Assembly (NCBI RefSeq): GCF_010119975.1
Contig: NZ_CP048222.1
Span: 3,056,501 to 3,120,500 of the forward strand
Direction of reading: 5' to 3'
Source of the DNA: Rhodocytophaga rosea
GTDB lineage: Bacteria; Bacteroidota; Bacteroidia; Cytophagales; 172606-1
Length of the DNA: 64,000 bases
This document shows, piece by piece, positions 45,315-53,941 of this stretch. The notes under the pieces are model-generated. The model was not told the origin of the DNA. It saw only the letters and a list, made by a program, of their open reading frames with translations, and did no database searches. The position numbers and the translations under genes were made by a program. Every line of letters begins with the position of its first letter. Position 1 is the first letter of the stretch.

Positions 45315-46817
45315 TTAAAAATTAGGTGTGAGTGCAGCTTCATCTGCCGGAAGCCCATAGTATATGCTTATGTTATTAAAGGCATTTCCACGGGGAGCAG
45401 TACCTTCCGGATAGTAATAGGCTTGCGGGTTGGCTTTGATCCGGTTTCCATAGGCTGTAATGGTTTCGATAGCCCGTCCGGTTCTCACCAGATCAAACCA
45501 GCGTTTGTTTTCAAAAGCCAGTTCTACTCTTCTTTCTCTGAAAATAGCTTCTTTCAGGTCTCCGCCTGCAAAATTTCCCAGGTTGGCACGATTTCGTACC
45601 TGGTTTAAATACCCTTCTGCTTCTCCATTTTTGCCCTGCTCATTTAAGGCTTCTGCTAAAAACAGTAGTACTTCAGAATAGCGGTAGATATGCCAGTTGG
45701 TGCCGTGGTTATTATTTAACGAGTGCGTTTTTGCAAGCTTTTTAATATAAGGATATACCTTGTTAAGTCTGGCACTACCGCTCAAAGTCACATATCCAAT
45801 AGAAGCATCTTCCCGCTCGTCTCCATCTTCGTAGGCAGCAATAATATCAGGAGTAGGCGTATTATTTCCTTCTCCATCCAGTGGCTGCGGATTAGAGGTA
45901 CCAGTAATAGGCGCAATTTCAGTCGGGCTGATGGGGCGAGGCAACATCTGGTAAATAAAGTTACCGTTCAAACCGGCAGCTCCTTCCAGAAACTGAACTT
46001 CAAACACAGATTCACTATTATTCTTATTAGCTGCATTGCCGGAGAAGGCATCTGCATAATTAGGAATTAAAGCGTATTCATTACTATTTACTACTGCTTT
46101 CAATAGTGTTTCGGCTTCAGCCCACTTTTTCTGCACAATGTATACATTGCCCAATAATGTCTGGGCGGCACCAGAGGTAACCCTGCCAGCTTCTTGTTTG
46201 GATTTTAGCGGCAATAATGGAATCGCTTCCTGAGTATCTTTGATGATCTGCGCAAATACTGCCTCTCTTTCGGCCAATGGCTGGGCAGCATCCGCACGTC
46301 CGGTAGCCGGAGTAAGGTGCATAGGAACTTTTTCAAAAAGCTGTATCAAGGTAAAATAAGCTTGCGCCCTCAGAAACAAAGCCTGTCCTTTTATATTGTT
46401 TTTGGAATCCGCATTAAACTCTACCTTATCAATCTGCGACAAAATCTGATTGACACGGGCAATAATCAAATATTCCTGCCGGTAGGCATTCAGTACGTGC
46501 GTATTGGAAGTAACGCCATTGGCTGTAGGAACTGCAAAATCAGCGATGTCTTCCTGCTGCTCAGTAGCACCAAACAGCGGGTTCCGGGAATAATATGTAT
46601 TATCAGAGTGCATTTCACCCAGCAGCCACATCCTGTCATTCACAAGGGTGCGCAATGGTACATAGGCGGCATTCACAGCTTGTTGAAAATCGGCTTCTTT
46701 GGTGAAAAAGACAACAGAGCTCAACTCAGTTTCAGGAACTATGGTTAAAAAATCATCTTTGCAGCTGGTAAGTGTAACCCCTACAAGCAGACCAGATAAT
46801 ATGAGTATTTTTTTCAT
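45315..46817 (-). CDS. RagB/SusD family outer-membrane lipoprotein (unit 2)
   Basis: 500 residues with the lipobox TLTSC and KDDFLTIVPE. The helical N-terminal part (LFLRAQAYFTLIQLFEKVPM) and the SusD C-terminal motif (ERRVELAFENKRWFDLVR) are clear. It pairs with the SusC gene 40 bp upstream. Two hairpins follow before the heme-protein gene, which could lower expression of the downstream genes relative to susCD. Confidence 0.95.
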   Translation of the reverse strand: MKKILILSGLLVGVTLTSCKDDFLTIVPETELSSVVFFTKEADFQQAVNAAYVPLRTLVNDRMWLLGEMHSDNTYYSRNPLFGATEQQEDIADFAVPTANGVTSNTHVLNAYRQEYLIIARVNQILSQIDKVEFNADSKNNIKGQALFLRAQAYFTLIQLFEKVPMHLTPATGRADAAQPLAEREAVFAQIIKDTQEAIPLLPLKSKQEAGRVTSGAAQTLLGNVYIVQKKWAEAETLLKAVVNSNEYALIPNYADAFSGNAANKNNSESVFEVQFLEGAAGLNGNFIYQMLPRPISPTEIAPITGTSNPQPLDGEGNNTPTPDIIAAYEDGDEREDASIGYVTLSGSARLNKVYPYIKKLAKTHSLNNNHGTNWHIYRYSEVLLFLAEALNEQGKNGEAEGYLNQVRNRANLGNFAGGDLKEAIFRERRVELAFENKRWFDLVRTGRAIETITAYGNRIKANPQAYYYPEGTAPRGNAFNNISIYYGLPADEAALTPNF

Positions 46818-46857
46818 TTGAATGTTGTTAAAATATAAATGATTACATTTTATCTGA

Positions 46858-49800
46858 TTAGAAATTCACGTTAACCCCCAGGCTGTAGGTACGTGGAACC
46901 GGATAATTGGAAAAATCAATCCCCTGGCTTAAGTTACCACCATCGCCGTTTCCGTCTCCTTGTGCACTGGTTTCAGGATTTGGTCCACCCCAGTATTTGG
47001 TAAATATATATACCTGCTGTACAGAGGCATACACCCTGGCTGATTTGATAAACTTAGTAATGCCGCCAATGGTATAACCCAGCGTGATATTTTTAATGGT
47101 AAAGAAAGAAGCATCAGCAATAAAGCGGCTGTTCATCCAGTCTCTTTCGATACCGGTTACGTTGCCACCTCCAACCGTAGTACCATACATTCCTTTGCCT
47201 GGATTCTCAGGAGAGCGGAAGCGGTATTTTACGCCATCCACTAAATTGAATACCCCATCCAGGTTAGCAGTGCTATACAGGTGGCGAACCAGAAGTTCAT
47301 TGCCATAAGAACCGGAACCTACAATGCTTAGGTCAAATTTGCCATAATTAAAGTTATTGGTAATACCATAAGTGAATTTAGGGAAAGGATTACCGATAAT
47401 AACCCGGTCGTCAAAATCACCTCCATTGGTAATAATGCCATCTCCATTCTGATCCGTTAACTTGATACTGCCCACTACAGAGCGGCCAGGTACTTGTGGT
47501 GAATTAGCCAGATCCTCGGCATTCATGTACACGCCTTGCGCCTGATGTCCATAGAACTGGCCAAATGGTTTTCCTACCTGGGTAATGTGGAAAGTGCCAT
47601 ATACTCTATCTATGCCTTCTGCCAGGGCTACTACTTTGTTGCGATTAATGGAAACGTTGGCATTGGTGGTCCATTTTAATTTGCCTTCCAGGTTCCTGGT
47701 ATTAATGGCAAATTCATGTCCCCAGAATTTAATTTCACCGATGTTATCATTAAAGTTAGTAAATCCGGATTCCTGAGGAATCTGTACGCTGTAGAGCAGA
47801 TTGGTCGTTTTCTTGGTATAAAAATCATACAGGAACTGGATGCGGTCGCTGAACAAACCCAGATCGATACCGGCATCAAACTGACTGGTGGTTTCCCATC
47901 CTAAATCAGGATTAGCCAGAGAGATAATGCCTGCTCCGGGTGCTACATTATTTCCAAACACGGCATTAATTGTATTGTTAATACGGGCATACTGGGTATA
48001 ATTACCAATATTGTTATTACCGGTTACCCCAAAGCTAGCTCTGAGTTTAGCAAAAGAAATCTGAGAAACATTCTGCAGGAAAGGCTCATCAGACACTACC
48101 CAGCCTACTGATGCAGATGGGAATACGCCCCAGCGGTTATTGGCACCAAACCGGGAAGAACCATCACCCCGCACAGCAGCCGTAAACAAATATTTTCCTT
48201 TAAAATTGTAAGTCAATCTGGAGAAAAGTGAGGTTAAACTCCATTCCTGCACGTCGCTAATGGTGCCTGCCCGGTTGATATTGATACCGCCTTGAACAGT
48301 AGGGAGCCGGTCGTCGGCATAGGTATCTGCCTGAATACGGGTTCTGTCTCTGCGGAACCATTGATTGGAGAATCCACCGAGTAATTCAAAATTATGACTG
48401 CCAAAGCTCTTGGAAAAGGTAGCCAGGTTTTCGTTCAGCAGGGTAACATCTTCCTGGTTCTCCCGGATCGAAACAGCCGTAGTAGGGATAGGTGTATTAA
48501 TGTTGCTAGTGGCTGTAGATGGGTTAAAGAAGAAAAACTTCTGGTTTAATGTCTGCACATTCACTGTAGATTTGAGCGCCAGACCTTTCATAGGCGAGTA
48601 TTGAATATAGGCATTGGATAATAAATTAATCTGCCTGGTTTCGTTGGTCAGTTCATTGGCCGCTCTTACCCAGTTAGGATAGGCAAAAATGTTCCCTGTA
48701 TTTGCTGGAAGCCGGTTGAACAAAGTAAGTTCTCCGTTTTCATCATAAATCGGCATGACTGGCCAGGTATGCAGGGCATTAAATAAAATACCTGTTCCCC
48801 TGTCTCCGTCTGTTCTGGGCGTATTGTCAAACACATAATTGGGGGCAATATTTAAACCCACGCGTACTTTATCAGATATTTCATAGTCCATATTTAGGCG
48901 GCCTGAATATCTCTTGTATTTGTTATTTAATACTACACCTTGCTGATCGTATATACCGGCAACCAGAGAGGTACTCAATTTTTCTTTATTAGAGGTAATG
49001 CTCAGGTTGTAGCTTTGCAGCGGAGCTTCTCTGAGTAAAGCATCATACCAGTCGTTATTTTTACCTCTGTATATCGAAGGATCTTTGAAAACGTCAGGTA
49101 CGGGGTCGGCTACGGGACTAGGGGAAGCGGCATTCTGATCCGTGTAGTATTCTTTTTTAAACTGGGCAAATTCTTCTGCATCCATCATATCAATTCTGCC
49201 CCGCATCGGCACTTTCTGAATACCGGCAAAAGTATTGAAGCTCACATTGGTTTGGCCGGGTTTACCTTTTTTGGTAGTAACCAATACTACGCCATTGGCT
49301 GCCCTCGATCCATACAAAGAAGTAGAAGCGGCATCTTTCAGAATGGTAATCTCTTCTATTTCATCTGGGCTAATGAAATTGATATTTCCGTTAATTGGGA
49401 AACCATCCACTACATATAAAGGATCGCTGCCACCAGTAACCGATAACTGGCCACGGATACGGATATTCATGCCCTGGCCGGGTTTACCTGTGGTCTGGTT
49501 GATCTGAACACCTGCCAGTCTGCCTTGCAGTTTCTGGGCTACGGTAGATACTGGTATGTCTTTCAGGTCAGCAGAGCTCACAGTTTGTACAGCACCTGTT
49601 ACTTCTTTTTTCAACTGGCTGCCATATCCTACTACAACTACTTCACTCAGCGACTGGATATCAGCCACTAAAGATACATCGATAGTAGAGCGGCCATTAA
49701 TGGCAACTTCTTCAGTGGTATATCCGATATAAGAGAAAACCAATGTGCCAGTAGCATCAGGAACCGACAGCGAATATTTTCCGGTACCATCAGTAGTTGT

Positions 49801-50037
49801 ACCGTTCGTAGTACCTTTCAGAAGTACGTTCACACCAGGTAAACCTTGATTAGTATCGTCGGTAACCCTACCTGTAATGGTAACGGCTACAGGTTTGCTG
49901 GCTGGTATCATCGCCAGCAACGATTGGGGTTGCAGTACCCGATCGGCTTTAAGCGATTGAGCGCTGGCCGGGAGATACATACACCCTGCAAGCGCCAGCA
50001 AAACCAGTGGTTGTAAGGGGAGTTTATGTCTTTTCAT
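46858..50037 (-). CDS. SusC/RagA TonB-linked outer-membrane transporter without STN domain (unit 2)
   Basis: The start is set at 50037 (MKRHKLPLQPLVLLALAGC), which gives a signal peptide; an upstream in-frame ATG at 50136 would put 33 unrelated residues ahead of it. The mature protein has the carboxypeptidase-regulatory-like domain (VTGRVTDDTNQGLPGVNVLL), the plug with SEVVVVGYGSQLKKEVTGAV and a barrel ending in GVNVNF. It lacks an STN domain, so it is not part of sigma/anti-sigma signalling. A candidate operator lies 242 bp upstream of the start. Confidence 0.95.
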   Translation of the reverse strand: MKRHKLPLQPLVLLALAGCMYLPASAQSLKADRVLQPQSLLAMIPASKPVAVTITGRVTDDTNQGLPGVNVLLKGTTNGTTTDGTGKYSLSVPDATGTLVFSYIGYTTEEVAINGRSTIDVSLVADIQSLSEVVVVGYGSQLKKEVTGAVQTVSSADLKDIPVSTVAQKLQGRLAGVQINQTTGKPGQGMNIRIRGQLSVTGGSDPLYVVDGFPINGNINFISPDEIEEITILKDAASTSLYGSRAANGVVLVTTKKGKPGQTNVSFNTFAGIQKVPMRGRIDMMDAEEFAQFKKEYYTDQNAASPSPVADPVPDVFKDPSIYRGKNNDWYDALLREAPLQSYNLSITSNKEKLSTSLVAGIYDQQGVVLNNKYKRYSGRLNMDYEISDKVRVGLNIAPNYVFDNTPRTDGDRGTGILFNALHTWPVMPIYDENGELTLFNRLPANTGNIFAYPNWVRAANELTNETRQINLLSNAYIQYSPMKGLALKSTVNVQTLNQKFFFFNPSTATSNINTPIPTTAVSIRENQEDVTLLNENLATFSKSFGSHNFELLGGFSNQWFRRDRTRIQADTYADDRLPTVQGGININRAGTISDVQEWSLTSLFSRLTYNFKGKYLFTAAVRGDGSSRFGANNRWGVFPSASVGWVVSDEPFLQNVSQISFAKLRASFGVTGNNNIGNYTQYARINNTINAVFGNNVAPGAGIISLANPDLGWETTSQFDAGIDLGLFSDRIQFLYDFYTKKTTNLLYSVQIPQESGFTNFNDNIGEIKFWGHEFAINTRNLEGKLKWTTNANVSINRNKVVALAEGIDRVYGTFHITQVGKPFGQFYGHQAQGVYMNAEDLANSPQVPGRSVVGSIKLTDQNGDGIITNGGDFDDRVIIGNPFPKFTYGITNNFNYGKFDLSIVGSGSYGNELLVRHLYSTANLDGVFNLVDGVKYRFRSPENPGKGMYGTTVGGGNVTGIERDWMNSRFIADASFFTIKNITLGYTIGGITKFIKSARVYASVQQVYIFTKYWGGPNPETSAQGDGNGDGGNLSQGIDFSNYPVPRTYSLGVNVNF

Positions 50038-50279
50038 AGATTGTTTTATTAGTGTTGGTTTAGGAATTGACAGATAAAAACTGATTTGTAAGAAATATTG
50101 ATTAAAAGCGCATCTCCTTAAAAATCTTCTCTGCATTATAAGTTAAAAGTGTATTACAACTTCCATTTTAAACACAGACCGTAGTGCATTAAAAATTAAG
50201 CAGTATTAAAGCATCTTCTTAAATTGAAACTATTTACGTAAAAAATCATATTGAAAATTAGTGGGTTATGGCCCTTTAA

Positions 50280-50297
50280 CCTTCCTGTACTCACCTG
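50280..50297. promoter_or_regulatory. Shared 18-bp motif, candidate GntR operator (copy 2)
   Basis: CCTTCCTGTACTCACCTG, upstream of the SusC2-SusD2-heme protein-DUF1080 operon. It is 17 of 18 identical to the copy at 29779. Confidence 0.65.
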
Positions 50298-50468
50298 TTT
50301 TATATAAAATATTCAAAAAATACAATTTTTAAACAGGCATTCTAAGGCATCCATTTTATTCATCTCTTCATATTATATCTGTAGTTTGAGTTACTTTGTT
50401 AATCATTTGCTATGGTTTTTGCACACCAAGCGGAACAGAAGTAAAGCAATATTCTAGCAAAGTGAGAA

Positions 50469-50518
50469 GAACAAGGAATATCAAAAAGTATGGTTTACCC
50501 ATTTGTTATTCCTTGTTC
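50469..50518. repeat. Palindromic repeat, AACAAGGAAT family (copy 2)
   Basis: GAACAAGGAATA and TATTCCTTGTTC form 12 perfect pairs, extended by CAAA/TTTG after one mismatch. It lies 24 bp downstream of the aldolase/dehydrogenase stop codon, so it may also act as its 3' end. Confidence 0.6.
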
Positions 50519-50542
50519 AGCATTCATTAAATCTTTACCGTA

Positions 50543-52663
50543 TTACCTCGCAAAAACAGTAGAAAGGCCTCCGTCTACATTAAGCATATTGCCGGTCGAT
50601 TTATTTAACAGACTACCTACAAAAACAAAACAGGCATTGGCAATGTCTTCCGGCAAAATAATCTCATTCAGAAGCGTCCGTTTGGCATAATAGGAAGGGA
50701 GTTCTTCCACAGATATTCCATAGGCTTTGGCACGGCCTTCTGCCCATCCGCTTTGCCATATTTTACTATCTGCAATCACAGCATCTGGGTTTACTACATT
50801 CACCCGGATTTTTTCTGGTCCGAGTTCTGCTGCCAGCAGGCGGCTCATGTGTAACTGGGCTGCTTTTACAGAACCATAGGCCACATTATTAGGGCCAGCC
50901 ATCAAGCCGTTTTTGCTTACAATATTTAAAATATCGCCTCCCAGTTGCTGCTTCCTCAGGATTTCTACCCCATATTTACTTACCAGGAACTGGCCTTTTT
51001 GCATCACATTATAGAGCAAGTTCCAGTCTTGTTCGGTATGTTCGGTGAGTGGTTTTGATATACTGAGTCCGGCGCAATTCACTATAATATCTACCCCTCC
51101 AAAAGCTAAGGCAGCTGCTTTAAAAGCTTCCTCTACCGATTGAGCAGACGTAACATCCAGTGAAACAGACGAAACAGTATCTTTTCCAAAATTTTTCAGA
51201 AATTCAATATTGGCCGTTTCCAGCCGTTCGGCATCGTTATCATTGAGAATCACACAAGCGCCTTCATCGGCAAATTTTTTGGCGATGGCTTTACCTATTC
51301 CGCCTCCACTGCCAGTAATCAGGGCGATCTTACCAGACAGAGGTTTAGGTTTCGGCATTCGCTGCAATTTGGCTTCTTCCAGCAACCAGTATTCGATATT
51401 AAAGGCTTCCTGAGGTTCCAAGGCTACATATTCAGATACCGCCTCCGCCCCTTTCATCACGTTAATGGCATTGATATAAAATTCACTGGCTACCCTGGCG
51501 GTTTGTTTATCCTTGGCAAAGCTGAACATGCCTACGCCTGGATACAGAATAATAACCGGATTGGCATCCCGGACAGCGGGGCTATTGGGATGTTTGCACT
51601 TTTCATAATAGTTCTTATACATCACCCGGTATGCCTCAAAAGCTGGTTCCAGCTTAGACCGGATGGCTTTTGCATCAGATAGATTTTCGTCTGGTGATAG
51701 TGAAAGCACCAGCGGACTGATTTTGGTACGAAGGAAATGATCGGGGCAAGAGGTGCCTAAGGGTGCCAGTTTATCTACATCATGCGAATTAATAAATTCC
51801 AGTACCCGTTCATCATCCGTAAAATGGCCAATCATGCGGGTTTGAGAAGAGCATAATCCCCGTAACACAGGTGCCAGGGCAGCCGCCTGTTCTTTCCGTT
51901 TGTCGGCCGGTACAGGCTGCGAACGCCATCCGCCAAATACTTTTCTCTTCTTATTATAATTATCCTGTAGAAAAGCAGAATATCTTTCTATGACTTCTAA
52001 TGTATTCACATAGCTTTCATAGGCTGTATCTCCCCAGGTAAATAAGCCATGTCCACCGAGCATAATACCCCGCAGGTTAGGATTCTCCTGCACAGCGGCA
52101 TCCAGTTTCAGGCCCAGGTCAAAACCCGGCCGTTGCCAGTCTACCCAGCCGATTTGTCCACTGAATAATTCGTGATTAATCTGTTTGCCCTCTTTACTGG
52201 CGGCAATGGCAATAGCTGCATCCGGATGCAGGTGATCGATGTGTTTGTAGGGCAGAAAGGCGTGAAGAGGTGTGTCAATAGAAGGTGCTTTAGATTTAAG
52301 ATCATAGATGCTGTGGTTGAACAGTTCTACCATTTCGTCTTCAAACTGGAGTCCCCGGTACACTTTTTTCAAACTCTGCAGGCGGTCGAGGTATAATCCG
52401 GCCAGTCCGCTTTTTTTGAGTGTGCCCAGGTCACCTCCTGAGCCTTTGATCCACATGACCTCTACCGGCTGTCCGGTGAGCGGATCTTTTTCTGTTGTTT
52501 TTGCACTTGTGTTCCCTCCTCCATAATTGGTCAGCCGCAAATCGGCGCCCAGCAAATTGGAACGGTATATGAGCAGGGCTACTTCATCCCGGCCTAAAGA
52601 CGCCGCATACTCTTCGTCCCAGAGGTAGCTTACGTACTGGAAATGTGACTGAATGTTTTGCAT
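50543..52663 (-). CDS. Bifunctional rhamnulose-1-phosphate aldolase / short-chain dehydrogenase
   Basis: 706 residues in two fused enzymes. The N-terminal class II aldolase part (1 to about 425) shows GADLRLTNYGGGNTSAKT and LGGHGLFTWGD with zinc-ligand histidines. The C-terminal short-chain dehydrogenase (about 440-706) shows ITGSGGGIGKAIAKKF, IVSKNG and the catalytic Y-x-x-x-K in AYGSVKAAQ. This fusion (RhaEW type) cleaves rhamnulose-1-P or a related deoxy-sugar phosphate and oxidises the resulting lactaldehyde. It is divergent from the GntR regulator. Confidence 0.92.
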   Translation of the reverse strand: MQNIQSHFQYVSYLWDEEYAASLGRDEVALLIYRSNLLGADLRLTNYGGGNTSAKTTEKDPLTGQPVEVMWIKGSGGDLGTLKKSGLAGLYLDRLQSLKKVYRGLQFEDEMVELFNHSIYDLKSKAPSIDTPLHAFLPYKHIDHLHPDAAIAIAASKEGKQINHELFSGQIGWVDWQRPGFDLGLKLDAAVQENPNLRGIMLGGHGLFTWGDTAYESYVNTLEVIERYSAFLQDNYNKKRKVFGGWRSQPVPADKRKEQAAALAPVLRGLCSSQTRMIGHFTDDERVLEFINSHDVDKLAPLGTSCPDHFLRTKISPLVLSLSPDENLSDAKAIRSKLEPAFEAYRVMYKNYYEKCKHPNSPAVRDANPVIILYPGVGMFSFAKDKQTARVASEFYINAINVMKGAEAVSEYVALEPQEAFNIEYWLLEEAKLQRMPKPKPLSGKIALITGSGGGIGKAIAKKFADEGACVILNDNDAERLETANIEFLKNFGKDTVSSVSLDVTSAQSVEEAFKAAALAFGGVDIIVNCAGLSISKPLTEHTEQDWNLLYNVMQKGQFLVSKYGVEILRKQQLGGDILNIVSKNGLMAGPNNVAYGSVKAAQLHMSRLLAAELGPEKIRVNVVNPDAVIADSKIWQSGWAEGRAKAYGISVEELPSYYAKRTLLNEIILPEDIANACFVFVGSLLNKSTGNMLNVDGGLSTVFAR

Positions 52664-52721
52664 ACCACTTAGCAGTTTGGTTGAAAATAATATTGCATAT
52701 TCAATATTATTTATTACTTTT

Positions 52722-52739
52722 CCTTCCTGTACCTTCCTG
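52722..52739. promoter_or_regulatory. Shared 18-bp motif, candidate GntR operator (copy 3)
   Basis: CCTTCCTGTACCTTCCTG, a perfect direct repeat of CTTCCTG with a 3-bp spacer. It lies 58 bp before the aldolase/dehydrogenase start and 157 bp before the gntR start, so it could serve both. A TAATATTG -7-like box (minus strand) sits at 52702-52709. Confidence 0.7.
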
Positions 52740-52895
52740 CCTCTTACTAAAATTTTATCAGGTGCCGCTATATGATGGTAAGCATGTGGTTGATTTTTAC
52801 ATAAGTAGTATAGTGCAGGATGATATTTGTTTCGTGTTATTTATTCAGCAATCATTTATTTCAGATATTACAGATTCTTAATACAAAGAAAAGGT

Positions 52896-53918
52896 ATGTA
52901 CCAGCTTAAGTTAAATCCTGTTGATAAAAAGCCTAAGTACAAACAGATCGTTGAGTCTATTATAACAGACATTGAAAAGACAGTACTAAAAATCAATGAG
53001 CAGTTGCCCTCTATCAGTGAACTGAGTGAGGAGTATTATTTAGCCAGAGATACGGTTGAAAAAGCATACAAAGAATTGAAGGAACGGGGGTACATCACCT
53101 CCGTACAAGGAAAAGGCTTTTATGTAGAAAAAAATGTAGCCAGCAAACTCAAAATCCTGCTGGTGTTTAACAAACTGAGTTCCTATAAAAAAATAATTTA
53201 CTATTCCTTTTTAAAAACCCTGGGCGACAAAGCCAAGGTTGATCTGCAAATCCATCATTACAATGCTACTCTGTTTAAGGAGATCATTGAAAATAATCTG
53301 GGCAAGTATAATTATTATGTGATTATGCCTCATTTTTTCCAGGATATAGATAAAGTGGATTACATGAAGATCATCCGGAATATCCCCCCTGATCAACTGG
53401 TACTGCTTGATAAAGATCTGCCTGGACTTGACAGTGATCATCTGGCCGTTTACCAGGATTTTGAGAAAGACATTTATTCTGCCCTGGCTTCTGCTACCGA
53501 CCTGCTGGAGAAATACAAAAAGCTGGTACTGGTTTTCCCGAGTGAAGTAAATTATCCATTCAATTATCCCTTTGAAATTGTACAAGGCTTCTGCCTGTTT
53601 TGTATTGAATACAATAAGGAATTTGAAATTGTAGAAAGCGCCTACGACCAGATCATTTATCCCGGCACGGCATATATTGCAGTAGAAGAAACCGACCTGG
53701 CAGAACTGATTAAAAAAGTGCGGCAGTCAAGCTACCTGCTTGGCCGGGAAATCGGAATTATTTCATTTAACGAAACTACCCTAAAAGAGCTTTTATCCAT
53801 TACTGTAATTACCACTGATTTTGAAACCATGGGCCGGATGACGGCAGCCTTACTGCTCGAAAAGAAACACATTAAGATTAAGAATGCTTTCTCGATGATC
53901 CGGCGGAATTCGCTGTAG
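52896..53918 (+). CDS. GntR family regulator with LacI/GalR-type sensor domain (AraR-like)
   Basis: The start is set at 52896 (MYQLKLNPVDKKPKYKQIVE); an in-frame ATG at 52827 would add 23 unrelated residues. Residues 1-78 are a GntR winged helix (LPSISELSEEYYLARDTVEK, RGYITSVQGKGFYVEKN). Residues about 85-335 form a periplasmic-binding-protein-like sensor (LKILLVFNKLSSYKKIIYYS, GREIGIISFNETTLKELLSI). This domain order is that of AraR, a sugar-released repressor. It is divergent from the rhamnulose-P aldolase gene, with a candidate operator between them. Confidence 0.88.
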   Translation: MYQLKLNPVDKKPKYKQIVESIITDIEKTVLKINEQLPSISELSEEYYLARDTVEKAYKELKERGYITSVQGKGFYVEKNVASKLKILLVFNKLSSYKKIIYYSFLKTLGDKAKVDLQIHHYNATLFKEIIENNLGKYNYYVIMPHFFQDIDKVDYMKIIRNIPPDQLVLLDKDLPGLDSDHLAVYQDFEKDIYSALASATDLLEKYKKLVLVFPSEVNYPFNYPFEIVQGFCLFCIEYNKEFEIVESAYDQIIYPGTAYIAVEETDLAELIKKVRQSSYLLGREIGIISFNETTLKELLSITVITTDFETMGRMTAALLLEKKHIKIKNAFSMIRRNSL

Positions 53919-53941
53919 TCGAATTTCCAGAGCGTATATTA

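Larger units (their letters stand above)
50038..50542. other. 505-bp spacer with operator and palindrome
   Basis: It holds the promoter region of susC unit 2, the shared 18-bp motif at 50280-50297 and a palindromic repeat at 50469-50518. No coding potential was recognised. Confidence 0.5.

Noticed and set aside
50040-50136. Longer start for SusC unit 2
   Set aside because: It would bury the signal peptide behind 33 residues of promoter-derived sequence.
52827-52895. Longer start for the GntR regulator
   Set aside because: The extra 23 residues precede a standard GntR N-terminus and come from promoter sequence.
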